Positions 7,896 through 9,335 of a stretch of DNA of 9,335 nucleotides are shown piece by piece. The notes below the pieces were generated by a model that was not told the DNA's origin, searched no databases, and was given only the letters and a program-made list of their open reading frames with translations. The DNA is from Anaerolineales bacterium (GTDB lineage: Bacteria; Chloroflexota; Anaerolineae; Anaerolineales; Villigracilaceae). The stretch is taken from assembly GCA_025938055.1 (NCBI GenBank), contig JAICQC010000173.1, positions 1-9,335 on the forward strand. Reading direction: 5' to 3'. Position 1 is the stretch's first letter. The number at the start of each line of letters is the position of its first letter. Both the position numbers and the translations under genes were made by a program.

Positions 7896-9335
7896 ATGGA
7901 AAAGGCGCATATTCCTAACGACCATGAAGACAATTTCATGAAAGATAATATCCGGGACAAGTTCGAGAAGGTATTCTCAAACCAGGAACCTCCCACATTT
8001 GCAAGTCTCCGGGAAGTACAGGAGATGAAAAACCGCATCCGGGAACTTGAGGCGAGTCTCAAGCAGAAGGAAGACAGAGCTGTTCTTGCTGAGGAAACGT
8101 CTCAAAATTCCGCTACGCCTGTTTCATCGAAATCCCCGGCAGACAGCGCGCCAAGCGCAGGCACCAGCGGCTCGTGGTTCACAAGGCTCTGGAATGTACT
8201 GACAGGCGCACATCCAAGCATCAAGGAACTTCGTGAACGAAATGCAGCGCGTCTTGCTGCATCCTTCCTGTTTATTATCCTGCTGCTGGAAATTACAGGA
8301 GCGCTTGCACGCGGTCCCAGCATTGGTCTGATCAATGCATTGTCCGCGCAGATGGTCTCACTTATTCCTACTCTACTGGCTTACATCCTCTCCCGTACAA
8401 AGTGGTACCGTGGCGCGATTTTCATTTTCTCATTTTTCTTTGGTTCCCTGGCATATGTCACGATGGTCAGGGAAGGCTCTGGGGCAGATATCAGCACACT
8501 GATATTGGTATATGTGCCTCTCAGCCTGATTGTAGCCAGTACATTCCTTTCCTCATGGGCTGTATTTTTACTACTTGGACTAAACTTAGGTGCCTTTGTC
8601 CTTACCGCCCAGTTTGGCATTCCAGCTACCCCAGAAAATTTTGGGGCACAATCTGGCATTATTATCACCATTGGAATGGTGTTGATTTTGCTGGCTAACT
8701 TTCGCAATCGCAGCGAACAGCAAACTCTGCAAGAAATTAGAGCGGTCAACGAAGAAATACGACTGGCGAACACTGAATTGATGGTGGGGCGTGAACAGTT
8801 GGAACAACGTGTAGCAGAGCGCACACATGATCTTGAACTGGCGACAGAAGTGGGGCGCTACGTCTCTGAAAAAATAGGTGATCTGACAGAGATGCTTTCG
8901 CAATCGGTGGAGTTGATCCGCGCGAAGTATAAACTTTATTACACACAAATATACCTTGTGGATGCTGCCGGGCGCAGCCTGACCCTTCGTGCAGGCACCG
9001 GCCAGGTTGGCGCAGAGTTGTTGAAGCGCGGTCATCGCCTTGAAGTTTCCTCGGCATCGTTGAACGGGCGCGCGGCTTCAGAGCGACATCCCATTGTGGT
9101 GACCGATACTCAGGAAAGCGAAAACTTCCTGCCCAATCCATTGCTACCCCTTACGCGCTCTGAATTAGCTGTTCCATTGATGGTCAATGATAAAGTTGTT
9201 GGCATCCTCGATATGCAGAGTGAGAAGCCTGGGGCATTTGGTGCAGCGAGCCTTCCTGCCTTCCAGGTATTGTCGAGCCAGCTCGCGGTCGCAATCCAAA
9301 ATGCGACTCTGTTCAACCAGACAGAAGAGGCTCGT
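7896..9335 (+). CDS. Six-helix membrane sensor with GAF domain, 3' end outside the window
   Basis: An open frame of 480 codons runs without a stop to the last base, so the C-terminus is missing. Residues 1-~115 are hydrophilic: a charged helical part with coiled-coil character ('MKNRIRELEASLKQKEDRA', ~45-65), then a Ser/Ala/Pro-rich linker (~68-93). Six hydrophobic segments fill ~118-269 ('ASFLFIILLLEITGALA' to 'GMVLILLANF'), resembling the head of the preceding protein in spacing. A coiled coil (~270-312, 'LEQRVAERTHDLELATEVG') and a GAF (~313-472) follow, with the 'LLPLTRSELAVPL' and 'VVGILDMQS' elements shared by the other GAF domains here. The GAF is more diverged than the two neighbouring copies. 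The frame continues past the GAF with 'LFNQTEEAR', the kind of helix that normally leads to another GAF, PAS or a histidine kinase, so this protein may hold the missing output domain (inference). Confidence 0.88.
   Translation, partial: MEKAHIPNDHEDNFMKDNIRDKFEKVFSNQEPPTFASLREVQEMKNRIRELEASLKQKEDRAVLAEETSQNSATPVSSKSPADSAPSAGTSGSWFTRLWNVLTGAHPSIKELRERNAARLAASFLFIILLLEITGALARGPSIGLINALSAQMVSLIPTLLAYILSRTKWYRGAIFIFSFFFGSLAYVTMVREGSGADISTLILVYVPLSLIVASTFLSSWAVFLLLGLNLGAFVLTAQFGIPATPENFGAQSGIIITIGMVLILLANFRNRSEQQTLQEIRAVNEEIRLANTELMVGREQLEQRVAERTHDLELATEVGRYVSEKIGDLTEMLSQSVELIRAKYKLYYTQIYLVDAAGRSLTLRAGTGQVGAELLKRGHRLEVSSASLNGRAASERHPIVVTDTQESENFLPNPLLPLTRSELAVPLMVNDKVVGILDMQSEKPGAFGAASLPAFQVLSSQLAVAIQNATLFNQTEEAR

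Noticed and set aside
8381..9316. Several overlapping - strand open frames in the last 950 bases
   Set aside because: The + strand here is one continuous sensor frame with clear membrane helices and a GAF domain; the opposite frames overlap each other and show no family features.

Overview
The window most resembles a chromosome segment of a Chloroflexota bacterium, probably class Anaerolineae. That placement is inference from protein style: long stacks of GAF domains behind 'VADRTKALA'-type coiled coils, a recurrent six-helix membrane head, and an ABC_sub_bind-type lipoprotein, at roughly balanced base composition. No rRNA, tRNA, mobile element or CRISPR array is visible. All recognisable genes lie on the + strand, and the window cuts the first and last gene.

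Layout. (1) 1-3435 is the 3' part of a large cytoplasmic response regulator with two receiver domains, GAF, PAS, PAS, GGDEF and EAL. Both c-di-GMP active sites look intact. (2) 3432-3573 is a short stretch overlapping its stop codon. It has an ATGA start and a good ribosome site, and reads like the first ~45 residues of an HD-GYP-type protein broken by one frameshift; it is probably a gene remnant. (3) 3596-4606 encodes a substrate-binding lipoprotein of the ABC_sub_bind family, with no permease or ATPase gene beside it. (4) A perfect 10-bp hairpin follows at 4626-4648. (5) 4679-6463 encodes a dCache-HAMP-GAF membrane receptor. (6) 6513-7868 encodes a six-helix membrane protein with a GAF domain. 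(7) 7896 to the window end is a second six-helix-GAF protein with an extra cytoplasmic N-terminus; it runs off the edge, so its output domain is unseen.

How the parts may work together (inference). Gaps from the lipoprotein onward are 72, 49 and 27 bases, so genes 3596-9335 look like one transcription unit. It would hold one extracytoplasmic binding protein, one receptor with an extracytoplasmic Cache domain, and two six-helix receptors, all converging on closely related cytoplasmic coiled-coil/GAF modules. The dCache and first six-helix proteins share a C-terminal module of about 215 residues (about 70% identical by hand count, no gaps) and carry no kinase, cyclase, phosphodiesterase or methyl-accepting domain. 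They therefore look like outputless sensors that must act through a partner, perhaps the last protein or the c-di-GMP enzyme upstream. This set is the most interesting feature of the window.
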